Assembly (NCBI GenBank): GCA_016716605.1
Contig: JADJWA010000001.1
Location: 2,463,001 to 2,527,000, forward strand
Reading direction: 5' to 3'
DNA from: Flavobacteriales bacterium
GTDB lineage: Bacteria > Bacteroidota > Bacteroidia > Flavobacteriales_F > PHOS-HE28
DNA length: 64,000 nucleotides
Part shown: positions 41,953-50,176 of the stretch, piece after piece
Layout of the letters: the number at the start of each line of letters is the position of its first letter
Position numbering within the stretch: position 1 is the stretch's first letter
Notes under the pieces: generated by a model
Seen by the model: the letters and a program-made list of their open reading frames with translations, nothing else
Database searches by the model: none
Told to the model about the DNA's origin: nothing
Program-made: the position numbers and the translations under genes

Positions 41953-42906
41953 ATGAGCACGGCCCGTTACCACCCGATCCTGGATCCGTCGAGACTGGTC
42001 TTCATCGTGGGTTCACCACGCAGCGGAACCACATGGCTGAGCCGCATGCTGGGCGATCACCCGCAGGTCGCAGCGCTGGATCATGAGCTCACCTTGTTCT
42101 CAGCCTACCTCGCGCCGGTCCTCAGCGCATGGTCAAAGGAAGCCGGGCGCTTGGAGCGAACGCAACGGCCCTTCGGCATGCCAGCGCTCTTCTCCAACGA
42201 AGAGTTCATGAGCGCTTTGCATGAAGTTGCCGCCCAGGTCTATGCTCGCGTGCAGGCCCGCAGGCCCGGCGCCACGCTCATCCTCGACAAGCATCCGGCT
42301 TACGTGCGGCATCTCTCCGCGATCGCGGCGCTGATGCCGGGCAGCAGGTGCATCCATCTTGTCCGCGATGGGCGCGCTGCCATTTCCAGCATGCTTGCCG
42401 CTCCCGACCTCATGGGGCATTCGGGCACTTCAGTGCAAGCCGCTGCACAAGAATGGGCACAGAGCACTGCGATGGCGCAAGTCCACGGCGCCGGGTTCGG
42501 CCCCCGCTTCCGCACCGTGCGCTACGAGGAACTGGTATCCGGAACACCCGGCCAACTGGCGGCGCTATTCGCATTTCTTGGGATCGACAACAATGAAGCG
42601 CTTTGCGGGTCCATCGCTGCGAATCACCATCGCGAGAAGGGCCTTGTTGCGCAAGGGAAGGGCGATGCATCGGTTGTTCGGCGGACCTGGCGGCAGCACT
42701 TCACCCTGATCGATCGCTATTGGATCGATGCCATCGCCGGGGCCCAGCTGCGCCATTGGGGCTACGCCAAGGAGGGCTGGTGGGCAATCGCTTCGGCCGA
42801 TCGCCTGCGTATGGCCCTGTTCCCGCTGCGCGTGCGCCTTGGGGAGTCGCTTCGGGCGCTTAAGCGCATCTGGTCCTCGCCGATCACGCGCCAGGTGAGG
42901 CCCTGA
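41953..42906 (+). CDS. Sulfotransferase family protein
   Basis: A 317-residue second sulfotransferase, of a different subfamily. VFIVGSPRSGTTWLSRMLGDHP is the 5'-phosphosulfate loop, and IHLVRDGRAAISSMLA (Arg and Ser) the 3'-phosphate site; TVRYEELVSGTPGQLAALFAF is the usual helix following a conserved Tyr-Glu-Glu. The Arg-rich end (LFPLRVRLGESLRALKRIW) might associate with the membrane. It starts 6 nt after the previous sulfotransferase. Its exact acceptor is unknown; operon context points to the same exported glycan. Sulfotransferases of this PRSGTT type also act on lipids and peptides. Confidence 0.9.
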   Translation: MSTARYHPILDPSRLVFIVGSPRSGTTWLSRMLGDHPQVAALDHELTLFSAYLAPVLSAWSKEAGRLERTQRPFGMPALFSNEEFMSALHEVAAQVYARVQARRPGATLILDKHPAYVRHLSAIAALMPGSRCIHLVRDGRAAISSMLAAPDLMGHSGTSVQAAAQEWAQSTAMAQVHGAGFGPRFRTVRYEELVSGTPGQLAALFAFLGIDNNEALCGSIAANHHREKGLVAQGKGDASVVRRTWRQHFTLIDRYWIDAIAGAQLRHWGYAKEGWWAIASADRLRMALFPLRVRLGESLRALKRIWSSPITRQVRP

Positions 42907-42921
42907 TCCAGAGGCGGACGG

Positions 42922-42929
42922 TAACTTGC
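42922..42929 (+). promoter_or_regulatory. -7 box (TAACTTGC) within the glycan locus
   Basis: TAACTTGC lies 9 nt before ATG 42939 and may give the aminotransferase group its own promoter. Confidence 0.45.
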
Positions 42930-42938
42930 ACGACCCCC

Positions 42939-44066
42939 ATGGCGGACACCCCGATCTACGTCACGCGCACCTTCCTTCCTCCGCAGGAAGAATACATGGC
43001 CTTGCTCCATGAGGCCTACGAGAGCCACGTGCTCACCAACAACGGCCCCTTGCACCGCCGCTTGGAAGGCGCCCTGCGCGAACGGCTCGAAGCACCGCAT
43101 CTGTTGCTGATGGCCAATGGCACGCTCGCGATCCAATTGGCTATGCGTGCGCTCGGCGTGAAAGGCGAGGTGATCACCACGCCCTTCAGTTACGTGGCCA
43201 CCACCAGCGCGATCCTGTGGGAAGGGTGCGCGCCGGTGTTCGTGGACATCAAGCCCGACACACTCTGCATCGACCCGGAACGGATCGAAGCGGCGATCAC
43301 GCCCCGCACTTCGGCAATCCTCGCAACGCATGTGTACGGCATCCCCTGCGACGTGGAGGCCATCGATGCCATCGCCAAGCGCCACGGCCTGAAGGTGATC
43401 TACGATGCCGCCCACGCCTTCGATGTGCGCTACAAGGGCAGGCCCATCACTTCCTACGGTGATGCCAGCACCTTGAGCTTCCATGCCACCAAGCTCTTCC
43501 ACACCGTTGAAGGCGGTGCTACCATCGTGCATACGCCCGAGCTGGAGAAGGCCACCCGCTTGCTGCGCAGCTTCGGCCATGTGAACGACGACCACTTCAC
43601 GCTGGGCATGAACGCCAAGATGAGCGAGGTGCACGCCGCCATGGGCCTGGCCGTGCTGCCGCACATGCCTGAGGTGCTGCGCAGCCGGGCGGCGCTTGCT
43701 GAGGTGTACTCGGAGGAACTCATCGATGCCGACATCACGCGCCCGGTGGTTCCGGCCGGCACCGAATACAACCACGCCTACTTCCCGATCCTGCTCCGTG
43801 ATGGTGCCAAGCGGCAAGGCGTGATCGAGGCCTTGGCGGCGCATGGCGTCCACGCGCGCCGCTACTTCTACCCTTCGTTGAACACGCTGCCTTATGTCGA
43901 GCGAACGGCCATGCCGGTCTCAGAGGACGCCGCCGACCGCGCGATCTGCCTGCCTTTCTATCCGGGATTGGAGCATTCGGATGCGGAGCGCATCGCCAAG
44001 CTCATCCGTCAAGTGGCTGGAAGGCCGCAAGCAACCACCGCTTCGCCTGCACGGGTGAGGCATTGA
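42939..44066 (+). CDS. DegT/DnrJ/EryC1/StrS-family aminotransferase
   Basis: A 375-residue PLP enzyme of the sugar aminotransferase family. LTNNGPLHRRLEGALRERL, MANGTLAIQLAMRALG and TTPFSYVATTSAILW are N-terminal signatures; IYDAAHAFDVRYKG carries the PLP-ring Asp, and STLSFHATKLFHTVEGG the Schiff-base Lys. YNHAYFPILLRDGAKRQ belongs to the C-domain. Members transaminate nucleotide-linked keto sugars to amino sugars such as QuiNAc4N or FucNAc4N. An unusual feature is the variable end (TTASPARVRH). It lies upstream of a methyltransferase (2-nt gap). The keto-sugar substrate and its dehydratase are not encoded in the window. Confidence 0.93.
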   Translation: MADTPIYVTRTFLPPQEEYMALLHEAYESHVLTNNGPLHRRLEGALRERLEAPHLLLMANGTLAIQLAMRALGVKGEVITTPFSYVATTSAILWEGCAPVFVDIKPDTLCIDPERIEAAITPRTSAILATHVYGIPCDVEAIDAIAKRHGLKVIYDAAHAFDVRYKGRPITSYGDASTLSFHATKLFHTVEGGATIVHTPELEKATRLLRSFGHVNDDHFTLGMNAKMSEVHAAMGLAVLPHMPEVLRSRAALAEVYSEELIDADITRPVVPAGTEYNHAYFPILLRDGAKRQGVIEALAAHGVHARRYFYPSLNTLPYVERTAMPVSEDAADRAICLPFYPGLEHSDAERIAKLIRQVAGRPQATTASPARVRH

Positions 44067-44068
44067 CC

Positions 44069-44941
44069 ATGGATCCATACCTGCATTACGATCTGCTCCG
44101 GCGCACGCATCGCGCGCTCGCGCTCAAGGCCATCATCCAGGAACGGATCAAGCCCGGCATGCGCGTGCTCGATGCCGGATGCGGCAGCGGAATCCTGAGC
44201 ATCTGGGCAGGGCAGGCCGGTGCCGAAGTGGTCGGCGTGGACCTTGCGGACATCTCCTTGGCGCGTATGCTAGTCGCGGAGAACGGCTTGGCCGACCGCG
44301 TGCGGATCATGCAGGGCGACCTCTTCGAAGTGGATCTCGGCGAACAGCGCTTCGATGCCTTGCTGGCCATGGTGTACCTGAACGACCCGCGCCGCGACGA
44401 GGATCGGCCGAAGCTCGTCCACGGCCTCAAGCGATTCCTGAAGCCCGGAGCGCTCATGGTGCCCGACCGGGTGCGCTATACCGTTGCGGCGCTCGATTGG
44501 CCCGCTCAGCGGAGCCCGGCGCGCTGGCAAAGGGTGGACGACGGCATCGCTGAGTTCGAGCGGATCTATTCCATGCGCATGGGATCATTCAAAGGGCTGC
44601 TGCGACAGCGGCCGAACAAATCCGTGTTCCCGCACCGCGGCCCCGATGGTCTCATCGACCTGTCGGAAGCGAAACGTCTTACGCCGCAGCAGGAGATCAT
44701 CGTGCAGCAGCTCCGTGACGAGCCTCGATCATTCCCGGACCGCATCGTGCTCAGCACGCAGCAGGCCGGTGAACTCAATACGCTGCTCTTCGAGCAGGAA
44801 CTCTTGTTCATGGACACCCTCATCTTCCGCAACCAGTCGATCAGTTGGGTCGATCCACCGGTGCAGGTGAGCGCCGCGCAGAGCGTGGAAGCCATGCTTG
44901 ATGGACGATGGCGCACGGATAACCTGATCCACGCGCATTGA
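44069..44941 (+). CDS. Class I SAM-dependent methyltransferase (PRMT-like)
   Basis: A 290-residue methyltransferase. Motif I is RVLDAGCGSGILSIWAGQ, followed by VVGVDLADISLARMLV, DRVRIMQGDLFEVDLG and FDALLAMVYLNDP; KRFLKPGALMVPDRVRYTV fits the post-motif III strand. The early order (YHYDLL-like start, SGILSIWAGQAGA) resembles protein arginine methyltransferases (PRMTs), and a C-terminal beta-barrel-like region (RQRPNKSVFPHRG through ELLFMDTLIF) fits that fold too. The acceptor could be a small molecule, sugar or protein. ATG 44069 was chosen; TTG 44063 would overlap the aminotransferase stop. The next gene overlaps by 1 nt. Confidence 0.82.
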   Translation: MDPYLHYDLLRRTHRALALKAIIQERIKPGMRVLDAGCGSGILSIWAGQAGAEVVGVDLADISLARMLVAENGLADRVRIMQGDLFEVDLGEQRFDALLAMVYLNDPRRDEDRPKLVHGLKRFLKPGALMVPDRVRYTVAALDWPAQRSPARWQRVDDGIAEFERIYSMRMGSFKGLLRQRPNKSVFPHRGPDGLIDLSEAKRLTPQQEIIVQQLRDEPRSFPDRIVLSTQQAGELNTLLFEQELLFMDTLIFRNQSISWVDPPVQVSAAQSVEAMLDGRWRTDNLIHAH

Positions 44942-46176
44942 TGCCGATCGCTGACGACTTGGGCCGTGATCGCCTGTGCCAGCTCCTCTCAGGGCACGGC
45001 GATTCCATCTACCTGCTCGATACCGAAGCCTACCGTCGCAACATCCGCGAGTTCTTCACGCAGTTCCGCAAACGCTATCCGCGCATCGGCCTCGGCCATT
45101 CATACAAGACCAACTACATCCCGCAGCTCTGCAAGGCCGCCTATGCGGAAGGAGCGTATGCCGAAGTGGTCTCACGCATGGAGTTCGACATGGCCTTGCG
45201 TTTCGGTGCGGCGCCCGAACGAATCATTCTCAACGGGCCGGTGAAGGATGACGCACTGCTGCGCGATGCCCTGCTCGCTGGGTGCATGGTGAATGTGGAC
45301 AGCGAAGGTGAGGCGGTGCGCGTAATGGCCATCGCCGACGCGCATCCGGAAAAGCAGATCGCCTTTGGATTGCGGATGAACCTGCCCATGGATGGACGCC
45401 CGCGCTCGCGCTTCGGGATCGATGTGGATGCCCGAGGCTTGCCGGACCTGATCGCTGCCATACGCGAGCGGAGCAACCTCGCGATCGAAGGGATCCATTG
45501 CCACATCGGCGGAGATCGGAGCGCCGCGAGCTACGCCGAGCGCACCGATCGCATGATAAAAGCGTCGAAGTGGATCTTCCACCGCACGAAGCCCCGCTAC
45601 ATAGACGTAGGCGGTGGGCTGGCGGGTCGCATGCCCGACGAATTGAAGTCGCAGCTGGCCAAAGAGCCGCCCAGCCTCGATTATTATGCTGAGGCCATAG
45701 CAGGTTCCTTCTCCAGTTCATTCCCCGATGATGGTCCCGAGTTGATCGTGGAGCCCGGCATGGGCATCCTGGCCGATGTGGTCTGGTTCGCCTGCGAAGT
45801 GGCCAGCACCAAGCGCATCGGGGATCAGCTGCATGCCATCGTCACGGGCAGCATCTACAACCTGAAGCCCACGCTCAATTCCTTCGACCTGCCCTTCACG
45901 GTGCTGCCTAAGCCCGGCGTGGCGCGCGAGAAGGGGGAGTGGTGCGTGAGCGGCTACACCTGCATGGAGATCGATGTGATCCACAAGGGCTGGAAGGGCG
46001 CGCTCGCCGAAGGTGACATCCTGCTCTTCGGCAACGCAGGCGCCTATACGGTGGTGCTCAAGCCGCCCTTCATCAAGGCAGCGCCCGCCATCGTTGAGCT
46101 GCACGCCGACGGGACAGCCACGTGCGTGAAGGCTGCCGAGACGCTCGATGACGTGCTGAGCACTTACCGCTGGTAG
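44941..46176 (+). CDS. PLP-dependent decarboxylase, LysA/ornithine-decarboxylase fold
   Basis: A 411-residue fold-type III PLP enzyme. The Schiff-base Lys is in GLGHSYKTNYIPQL, HCHIGGDRSA is the HxHxG site, IDVGGGLAGR the phosphate loop, and LIVEPGMGILAD the EPG motif. Near the end, CVSGYTCMEIDVIHKG carries the conserved Cys that protonates the substrate in diaminopimelate decarboxylase-like enzymes, and LLFGNAGAYTVVL closes the barrel interface. Members act on diaminopimelate, ornithine, carboxynorspermidine or carrier-bound amino acids. In this setting, between a methyltransferase and an ATP-grasp ligase, a dedicated amino-acid or amine precursor pathway is more likely than general lysine biosynthesis. 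Confidence 0.9.
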   Translation: MPIADDLGRDRLCQLLSGHGDSIYLLDTEAYRRNIREFFTQFRKRYPRIGLGHSYKTNYIPQLCKAAYAEGAYAEVVSRMEFDMALRFGAAPERIILNGPVKDDALLRDALLAGCMVNVDSEGEAVRVMAIADAHPEKQIAFGLRMNLPMDGRPRSRFGIDVDARGLPDLIAAIRERSNLAIEGIHCHIGGDRSAASYAERTDRMIKASKWIFHRTKPRYIDVGGGLAGRMPDELKSQLAKEPPSLDYYAEAIAGSFSSSFPDDGPELIVEPGMGILADVVWFACEVASTKRIGDQLHAIVTGSIYNLKPTLNSFDLPFTVLPKPGVAREKGEWCVSGYTCMEIDVIHKGWKGALAEGDILLFGNAGAYTVVLKPPFIKAAPAIVELHADGTATCVKAAETLDDVLSTYRW

Positions 46177-46191
46177 TCGGAACGCGCGCCG

Positions 46192-46199
46192 CATCTTCG
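46192..46199 (+). promoter_or_regulatory. -7 box (CATCTTCG), leaderless arrangement
   Basis: CATCTTCG ends 4 nt before ATG 46204 of the ATP-grasp gene, inside the 27-nt spacer that breaks the overlapping gene chain. Confidence 0.45.
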
Positions 46200-46203
46200 C
46201 GGC

Positions 46204-47226
46204 ATGAACCTGCTCTTCTCCTGCATCGGCAAGCGCGGCTACATGGCGCGCCTGTTCCGTGAGCAGCTCGGGCCAGATGATCGCATCATCGGCACCAGCA
46301 ACACGCGCTGGACGCCCGGCTTCAACGCCTGCGACAAGGGCGTGCTCATGCCCGACCTCAATTCGCCGGAGTACATCCCCGCCGTGCTCGAGCTCTGCAG
46401 GCGCGAGCGCATCGATGGCCTGCTCTCCTTCTTCGACATGGATGTGCACCGGCTCAGCAAGCACGTCCACGAGTTCGAGGCGATCGGCGTGAAGTGCTTC
46501 ATCCCGCGCGCTGAGGCCGCTGATATCTGCTTCGACAAGTGGCGCACCTTCCAATTCCTGCGCGCCAATGGATTCGAGACCGCAGAGACCTGGCTCGACC
46601 TTGTGAGCGTGAAGCGCGCCATGGAAGAAGGCGCACTCGCTTTCCCGGTGTACGTGAAGCCGCGTTCCGGATTCGGCAGCCGCAACACCTTCAAGGCCCG
46701 CAATTGGAAGGAATTGGAGGTCTTCTTCGACCTGGAGCCTGACATGATCGTGCAGGAAACGCTGGGCGGCGACGCCTACGACTTCGATATCCTCAACGAC
46801 CTGAATGGCCGCGCCATCAGCGTGGTGTGCTGGCGGAAATCGCTCAGCCGCATGGGCGAGACCGAGCAGGCCGTCACGGTGCACGATGAGCAGATCACGG
46901 AGGTCGGCCTGCGTCTGGCCAATACCCTCGGCTTCGTTGGCCCATTGGATGCCGATCTCTTCCTCTGGAACGGCAAGGTTTACGTGCTTGAGATCAACCT
47001 GCGCTTCGGCGGCGGTTATCCCACCTCGCACCTGGCGGGCGCTGCCTTCCCGAAAGCAATCATGCAGATGATCACCGGCGAGCCGGTCACCATCAAGCAA
47101 GGCGATTACAAGGCAGGCGTGGTGATGATGAAGGAGCTGCACATCCTCGGCGGCGAGGAGCAGTCGTTCTTCCAGGAGCGTATCCATGTGGATGAAAGCC
47201 TGCGGACGCCATCCGTTTCCCACTGA
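46204..47226 (+). CDS. ATP-grasp domain protein (carboxylate-amine ligase-like)
   Basis: A 340-residue ATP-grasp enzyme. The pre-ATP-grasp Rossmann-like domain begins NLLFSCIGKRGYMARLFRE; the ATP-binding half-sites include FPVYVKPRSGFGSRNTF (phosphate loop with Lys), MIVQETLGGDAYDFDIL, and the magnesium motif VYVLEINLRFGGGYPTSH with Glu-Asn-Arg. This arrangement matches carbamoyl-phosphate-synthase-like ATP-grasp proteins that form amide bonds between a carboxylate and an amine. It might attach an amino acid to an amino sugar or make a small precursor; the substrate is not deducible. It follows the decarboxylase and precedes a third sulfotransferase by 2 nt. Confidence 0.9.
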   Translation: MNLLFSCIGKRGYMARLFREQLGPDDRIIGTSNTRWTPGFNACDKGVLMPDLNSPEYIPAVLELCRRERIDGLLSFFDMDVHRLSKHVHEFEAIGVKCFIPRAEAADICFDKWRTFQFLRANGFETAETWLDLVSVKRAMEEGALAFPVYVKPRSGFGSRNTFKARNWKELEVFFDLEPDMIVQETLGGDAYDFDILNDLNGRAISVVCWRKSLSRMGETEQAVTVHDEQITEVGLRLANTLGFVGPLDADLFLWNGKVYVLEINLRFGGGYPTSHLAGAAFPKAIMQMITGEPVTIKQGDYKAGVVMMKELHILGGEEQSFFQERIHVDESLRTPSVSH

Positions 47227-47228
47227 AC

Positions 47229-48242
47229 ATGGACCCCATCCGCACGGAGGCCTTCCAGCGCAACGACAGCCTTGAGGCGCTGCTGCGCGAGTTGAATGAT
47301 GCGCTTGGCGGTGCGGAGGAACGGTTGGCGGCCTTGCCGGATGAGCCGCCCTACCCCACGATCCTCATCATCGGCGCGCCGCGCAGCGGCACCACCTTGC
47401 TCATGCAATGGCTGGCGGCCAGCGGGCTGGTGGCCTTCCCGAGCAATCTCCTCTCGCGATTCTACCAAGCACCTTACCTCGGCGCGCGCATCCAGCAGCT
47501 GATTGCCGATCCGCGCTTCAATTACAAGGACGAGCTCAGTGGCTTGTTGGGCGCTCCTGCGGAATTCGCGAGCGAAGTGGGCAAGACCAAAGGCGCGCTT
47601 CAGCCCAACGAGTTCTGGTACTTCTGGCGGCGCTTCATACCGAACGTCGATCCGGAATGGATCACGCCCGAGCAGGAGGACTTGATCGATGGCGCTGGCT
47701 TCCGTCGCGGCATCGCGCACATCCAGCATGCTTTCGGAAAGCCATTCGCCACCAAGGGAATCATCCTCCAATACAATCTGGAGGCGCTGCGACGGGCCTT
47801 GGGCAAGGTGATCTTCGTGCATACCCGGCGGAATGCGTTCTTCAACACGCAATCGCTCCTGCAGGCCAGGGTGAAGTACCATGGCAGCATCGACACCTGG
47901 TTCAGCGTGAAGCCGCGCGAGTACGAAGAGCTGCGCAAGCGTGATCCGGTGGAGCAAGTGGCCGGTCAGGTGATCCTGACGCAGCGCCATATCGAGGAAC
48001 AATTGGCCAGCATGCCAGCGGAGCATGTGCTCACCATTGACCACGAAGCGTTCTGCGCCGACCCCGCGGCTTTCCATGCGGCGCTTGGTGCGAAGCTCAA
48101 GCAATGGGGCTGCGAATGGCCGGATGCATACACGGGCCCTGCGCGTTTCGAGGTCAGTGATCGCGTCCGAGTGGATGATGCCATGCGGGCGCGGATCATG
48201 GAGGCGTGCAAATGGCTCGAGGGCGCTTATCCGAGCATCTGA
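47229..48242 (+). CDS. Sulfotransferase family protein
   Basis: A 337-residue third sulfotransferase. PTILIIGAPRSGTTLLMQW is the PAPS 5'-phosphosulfate loop and GKVIFVHTRRNAFFNTQSLL the 3'-phosphate region, where Arg-Asn replaces the more frequent Arg-Asp. It begins with about 35 residues of an amphipathic helix (TEAFQRNDSLEALLRELND). EHVLTIDHEAFCADPAAFHAAL is the Tyr/His-Glu helix before the end. Sequence similarity to the two others in the locus is limited to the PAPS sites, so it probably has another acceptor. It is 2 nt after the ATP-grasp gene and 6 nt before a GT2. Confidence 0.9.
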   Translation: MDPIRTEAFQRNDSLEALLRELNDALGGAEERLAALPDEPPYPTILIIGAPRSGTTLLMQWLAASGLVAFPSNLLSRFYQAPYLGARIQQLIADPRFNYKDELSGLLGAPAEFASEVGKTKGALQPNEFWYFWRRFIPNVDPEWITPEQEDLIDGAGFRRGIAHIQHAFGKPFATKGIILQYNLEALRRALGKVIFVHTRRNAFFNTQSLLQARVKYHGSIDTWFSVKPREYEELRKRDPVEQVAGQVILTQRHIEEQLASMPAEHVLTIDHEAFCADPAAFHAALGAKLKQWGCEWPDAYTGPARFEVSDRVRVDDAMRARIMEACKWLEGAYPSI

Positions 48243-48248
48243 TCGATC

Positions 48249-49238
48249 ATGGATGCGATCGATGGCCGTTCCGCCGAGGCCCCATTGGTCTCCATCTCCA
48301 TCACGACATACCAGCACGCCGAGTACCTCGCGCAATGCCTCGACAGCATCCTCGCGCAGCAATGCCCATTCGCTTACGAGGTGCTCTTGGGCGAGGACGA
48401 TAGTTCGGATGGCACGCGCGCCATTGCCCAGCGCTATGCCGCGGAGCACCCGGACAGGATCCGCCTCTTCCTGCACCGGCGCGATCAGATGATCCGCATC
48501 GATGGGCGGCCTACGGGAAGGCACAACTTCCTCAACAACCTGCGCCACGCGCGCGGCCGCTACTTATGCCACATCGACGGCGACGACTACTGGCCCGATC
48601 CGCAGCGGCTGCGCATCATGGTGGAGAAGATGGAGGCGGAGCCCGACCTGGGACTGGCCTTCCACAATGCGATGAATGTGTGGGACGATGGACGGGAGCA
48701 GCCCTACTTCGATCCCGCCAAGGCCAAGCCGCGCTTCACCCTCGAAGAGCTCACCGAGGCCAACTTCATCCCGACCTCCGGTGTGATTTGGCGCTGGGAG
48801 GGAATGCAGGCGTTCCCGGAAGCCTTTCGCACCGCGCCCTTCGGCGATTGGGCGCTCAACGTGCATTTCGCGATGAAGGGCCCGATCGGTTACGTTGACC
48901 GGATCATGAGCGTGCGCCGGGTGCACGAAGGCGGGATCATGAGCGTGATGGGCGAGTTGCGCACCATGCGCGGCATCGCGCTGGCGTATGAAGTGATGCA
49001 TGGGCAGGCCGGCGACCGGCTCGCGCCAGCCGCCCTGGTCCGCTGGGCCAAGCAGATCACCGATGGCTTCGATCGCGCGATGCACGCCGGCGATCGCGAG
49101 AACGCCGCATGGTTCCTTGCGCATGCCGGGCGCGTGCCGCATGGCCATATCAGCCTCCGCCTTCGCGCGCGCTGGTGGTTGCAACTGCACTTTCCGAGGC
49201 TGATGCGCGCCTATGGTGCTTGGCGCAAGGGTCACTGA
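48249..49238 (+). CDS. Family 2 glycosyltransferase
   Basis: A 329-residue GT-A inverting glycosyltransferase. PLVSISITTYQHAEYLAQCLDS is the nucleotide-binding start; LGEDDSSDGTRAIA holds the first Asp pair; RGRYLCHIDGDDYWPDP is the DxD metal motif; and PTSGVIWRWEGMQ and FGDWALNVHFAMKG mark the acceptor region with the candidate base Asp. The end is basic (LRARWWLQLHFPRLMRA) and may attach to the membrane. It transfers a sugar from an activated donor during assembly of the locus glycan. It is the last gene of the plus-strand run that starts at 36550. Confidence 0.92.
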   Translation: MDAIDGRSAEAPLVSISITTYQHAEYLAQCLDSILAQQCPFAYEVLLGEDDSSDGTRAIAQRYAAEHPDRIRLFLHRRDQMIRIDGRPTGRHNFLNNLRHARGRYLCHIDGDDYWPDPQRLRIMVEKMEAEPDLGLAFHNAMNVWDDGREQPYFDPAKAKPRFTLEELTEANFIPTSGVIWRWEGMQAFPEAFRTAPFGDWALNVHFAMKGPIGYVDRIMSVRRVHEGGIMSVMGELRTMRGIALAYEVMHGQAGDRLAPAALVRWAKQITDGFDRAMHAGDRENAAWFLAHAGRVPHGHISLRLRARWWLQLHFPRLMRAYGAWRKGH

Positions 49239-49264
49239 ATGGTGCTTCGGGACTCCGCAGGCGA

Positions 49265-50173
49265 TCAAAGGCCGAGGGTATCGGCGAGTATCGCGGTGAG
49301 CTTGCGGTTGCCCGCAGCGCTCACGTGATCGCTGTTGCTGAAGTCCCCTTCGAGGAAGCGCGGGTCATCGGACAGGTCGTGGTAGCTGACATGGCCGTGC
49401 CGGTGCGCGAGATCGCGGCCGATGGCCCGGGCCAACCGCAGCTGGCGATCATCCACTTCCTTGAGGTAGGCTGGATGCATCGGTGGGAAGAACAGGTGGA
49501 CCCGCGCATCGTGCAAGGCCGCGAGCGCGATGATGGCTTCCAAGTGGTTCAGATTCCGCAGGATCCGTTCATGGTCGCTGCAGGTATGCCGGTCAGCGGT
49601 CTTCTTGGCGTCGGCAAGGAGATCCAATCCGGGCTTCGGCCGGTTGAATGCGCCACCGAGATCCCCGCAGCTGCGGTTGTCCAAGCCATGCAATAGGTGA
49701 TCGCGCAGCATGGCCAGCAGCACCGGCTTGCGGTTGTTGAGCAGTTCGAAGCGATGGTCGAGCCGGGAGGCTTGCTCGGGCATGTCCATGTGGATCACAT
49801 AGTTCTTCACGCGCCACGGCTCGCGGCCATGCTCGATGCTGGCGCCGATGGAGGCATAGGAGACCGGGATGATGATGGACCGCAGTTGGGGCAGATGACC
49901 GATGCACTGCTCCGCGATCGCGAGATCGCGCCGATGGTCCTGACTGATGTTCGCGGCATTGTAGGCAGGGCTGCTGAATCCCCGGGGATCAATGCCGTTG
50001 TATGCATGCGAGTTGCCCAGGATCAGCAGCTCGATGCTGTCGCCGCGCTGGGTCAGGAGGTCGTGCGTGTACCGGTAATCGTTCGGGATCCTCCGCAAGG
50101 CGATCTCGGTGAGCGCTATCACCACCAGCAGGGGGAGCAGGAATAGCGAGGCACGGCGCAGGTACTGCTTCAT
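49265..50173 (-). CDS. SGNH/AlgX-like acetylation partner protein
   Basis: A 302-residue exported protein with an N-terminal anchor (LFLLPLLVVIALTEIALRR). The first catalytic block is IELLILGNSHAYNGIDP, with Ser in GNSH and a following Asn; the final block is FSNSDHVSAAGNRKL, giving the Asp-His pair. These are marks of SGNH-hydrolase-like proteins such as DltD, AlgJ or AlgX, which accept or transfer acetyl groups delivered by an MBOAT protein. The MBOAT gene is 3 nt upstream in the same operon. Convergent to the GT2 gene with a 26-nt gap. The expected role is O-acetylation of the exported glycan in the periplasm. Confidence 0.83.
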   Translation of the reverse strand: MKQYLRRASLFLLPLLVVIALTEIALRRIPNDYRYTHDLLTQRGDSIELLILGNSHAYNGIDPRGFSSPAYNAANISQDHRRDLAIAEQCIGHLPQLRSIIIPVSYASIGASIEHGREPWRVKNYVIHMDMPEQASRLDHRFELLNNRKPVLLAMLRDHLLHGLDNRSCGDLGGAFNRPKPGLDLLADAKKTADRHTCSDHERILRNLNHLEAIIALAALHDARVHLFFPPMHPAYLKEVDDRQLRLARAIGRDLAHRHGHVSYHDLSDDPRFLEGDFSNSDHVSAAGNRKLTAILADTLGL

Positions 50174-50176
50174 GCT

